Part shown: positions 63,328 to 64,000 of the stretch, one piece after another
How the letters are laid out: each line of letters begins with the position of its first letter
Position numbering within the stretch: position 1 is the first letter of the stretch
Origin: Rhodovulum sp. MB263
Lineage (GTDB): Bacteria > Pseudomonadota > Alphaproteobacteria > Rhodobacterales > Rhodobacteraceae
Assembly (NCBI RefSeq): GCF_002073975.1
Contig: NZ_CP020384.1
Location: forward strand, 2,294,001 to 2,358,000
Reading direction: 5' to 3'
DNA: 64,000 nucleotides
The notes under the pieces: generated by a model
The model's database searches: none
The model's input: the letters and a program-made list of their open reading frames with translations, nothing else
Told to the model about the DNA's origin: nothing
Position numbers and translations under genes: made by a program

Positions 63328-64000
63328 ATGCTGAAAACCAATGGCCTGACGCTGCATTACGGCGGCTCGCAGATCCTGCATGGCGTCGATATCGAGGCCC
63401 GCACGGGCGAGGTGACCTGCCTCATGGGCACCAACGGCGTCGGCAAGACCAGCCTGCTGAAGGCGATCTCGGGCAGCCATCCGCGCTCGGGCGGGGGGAT
63501 CGAGCTGGACGGTGCCGCGCTGGGGCGGCTTTCGGCCCAGGCCATGGCCCGTCGCGGCGTGGGCTACGTGCCGCAGGGGCGGATGATCTTTCCGCTGCTG
63601 AGCGTGCGCGAGAATCTGGAAACCGGTTTCGCCTGCCTGCCCCGCTCCGAACGATTCGTGCCCGACGAGATCCACGAGCTGTTCCCGGTGCTGAAGGAGA
63701 TGGCGCAGCGGCGCGGCGGCGATCTGTCGGGCGGCCAGCAGCAGCAACTGGCCATCGCCCGGGCGATGATCGCCCGGCCCAAGCTCCTGCTGCTCGACGA
63801 GCCGACCGAAGGCATCCAGCCCAGCATCATCCGGCAGATCGGCCGGGTGATCGCCCATCTGCGCGATCAGGGCCGGATGGCGATCCTGCTGGTCGAGCAG
63901 TATTTCGACTTCGCCCATGACCTCGCCGACCGCTTCTACGTGATGGAGCGCGGCCGCATCACCCTGTCGGGGACCAAGGCCGAGCTGCCGAAAGACCGCC
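63328..64000 (+). CDS. urtE: Urea ABC transporter ATPase UrtE (3' end outside window)
   Basis: 224 codons are inside the window, so only a few residues are missing. LivF type: Walker A GTNGVGKTS, QGRMIFPLLSVRENLETGF, signature LSGGQQQQLAIARAM, Walker B LLLLDEPTEGIQPSII and H-loop LVEQYFDFA, the UrtE form. The ATG at 63328 (MLKTNGLTLHYGG) fits the family; ATG 63316 would add four residues. Confidence 0.95.
   Translation, partial: MLKTNGLTLHYGGSQILHGVDIEARTGEVTCLMGTNGVGKTSLLKAISGSHPRSGGGIELDGAALGRLSAQAMARRGVGYVPQGRMIFPLLSVRENLETGFACLPRSERFVPDEIHELFPVLKEMAQRRGGDLSGGQQQQLAIARAMIARPKLLLLDEPTEGIQPSIIRQIGRVIAHLRDQGRMAILLVEQYFDFAHDLADRFYVMERGRITLSGTKAELPKDR

Overview
The window is a very GC-rich, densely packed stretch of alphaproteobacterial chromosome. 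The gene content fits the Rhodobacteraceae/Paracoccaceae (Rhodobacter-Rhodovulum type): a CobZ-type aerobic cobalamin pathway, ModE with molybdate boxes, a split urease operon beside urtABCDE, and start/stop-overlapping operons. No tRNA, rRNA, insertion sequence, integrase or CRISPR array was seen. The genus is an inference.

Layout. (1) 1-5259, housekeeping: partial yqeY (-), carA (+), a DUF952-pyrD-arsC operon (-) and a periplasmic 5'-nucleotidase (+). (2) 5499-28998, cobalamin: cobZ; a cobalamin riboswitch; then an overlapping operon of a DUF1636 protein, cobW, cobN, cobH, cobI, cobJ, cobL, cobE, cobM, cobB, cobA and cobF. cobK is embedded in the opposite direction between cobJ and cobL. 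A five-gene ECF-type cobalt uptake system (K-M-L-Q-O order, minus strand) sits behind a second cobalamin riboswitch, followed by cobO and two tandem cobyric acid synthase genes. No cobG is present; CobZ is the known alternative for ring contraction. (3) 29158-35238: two SbmA/BacA/YddA-type ABC half-transporters flank a RoxA-like di-haem cytochrome c. The first transporter has a badly eroded ATPase site and the second an intact one, which suggests a heterodimer. (4) 35279-40774, glycan enzymes: GH3 beta-glucosidase, glucoamylase/GH144-like protein, GH15 glucoamylase and an alpha/beta hydrolase. (5) 41385-48758, molybdenum: a DUF2478-like protein and modE, each with a candidate Mo-box, then modABC, a second ModABC-like transporter and modD. 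(6) 48840-50234: NnrS with a His/Cys-rich tail. (7) 50231-57105, urease operon on the minus strand: ureD, ureA, ureB, an unknown Ala/Pro-rich protein, an LprI-like protein, ureC, a DUF1127 protein, ureE (with a very large His/Cys tail), ureF, ureG. (8) 57522-64000, urea uptake: urtA, urtB, a GNAT acetyltransferase, urtC, urtD and partial urtE, divergent from the urease operon.

How the genes work together. Cobalt uptake (ECF transporter), insertion (CobN, with CobW as the likely cobalt GTPase) and corrin synthesis (CobA to CobQ) form one B12 module with two riboswitch inputs. Molybdate uptake supplies molybdoenzymes under ModE control. Urea is imported by UrtABCDE and hydrolysed by the nickel urease, a nitrogen-scavenging module. 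Metal handling (cobalt, molybdenum, nickel, and the metal-binding tails of NnrS and UreE) recurs across the window.

The observations most worth following are the tandem cobQ pair, the transporter-cytochrome-transporter cluster, the antisense cobK, the genes inserted in the urease operon, and the matching metal-binding tails on NnrS and UreE.
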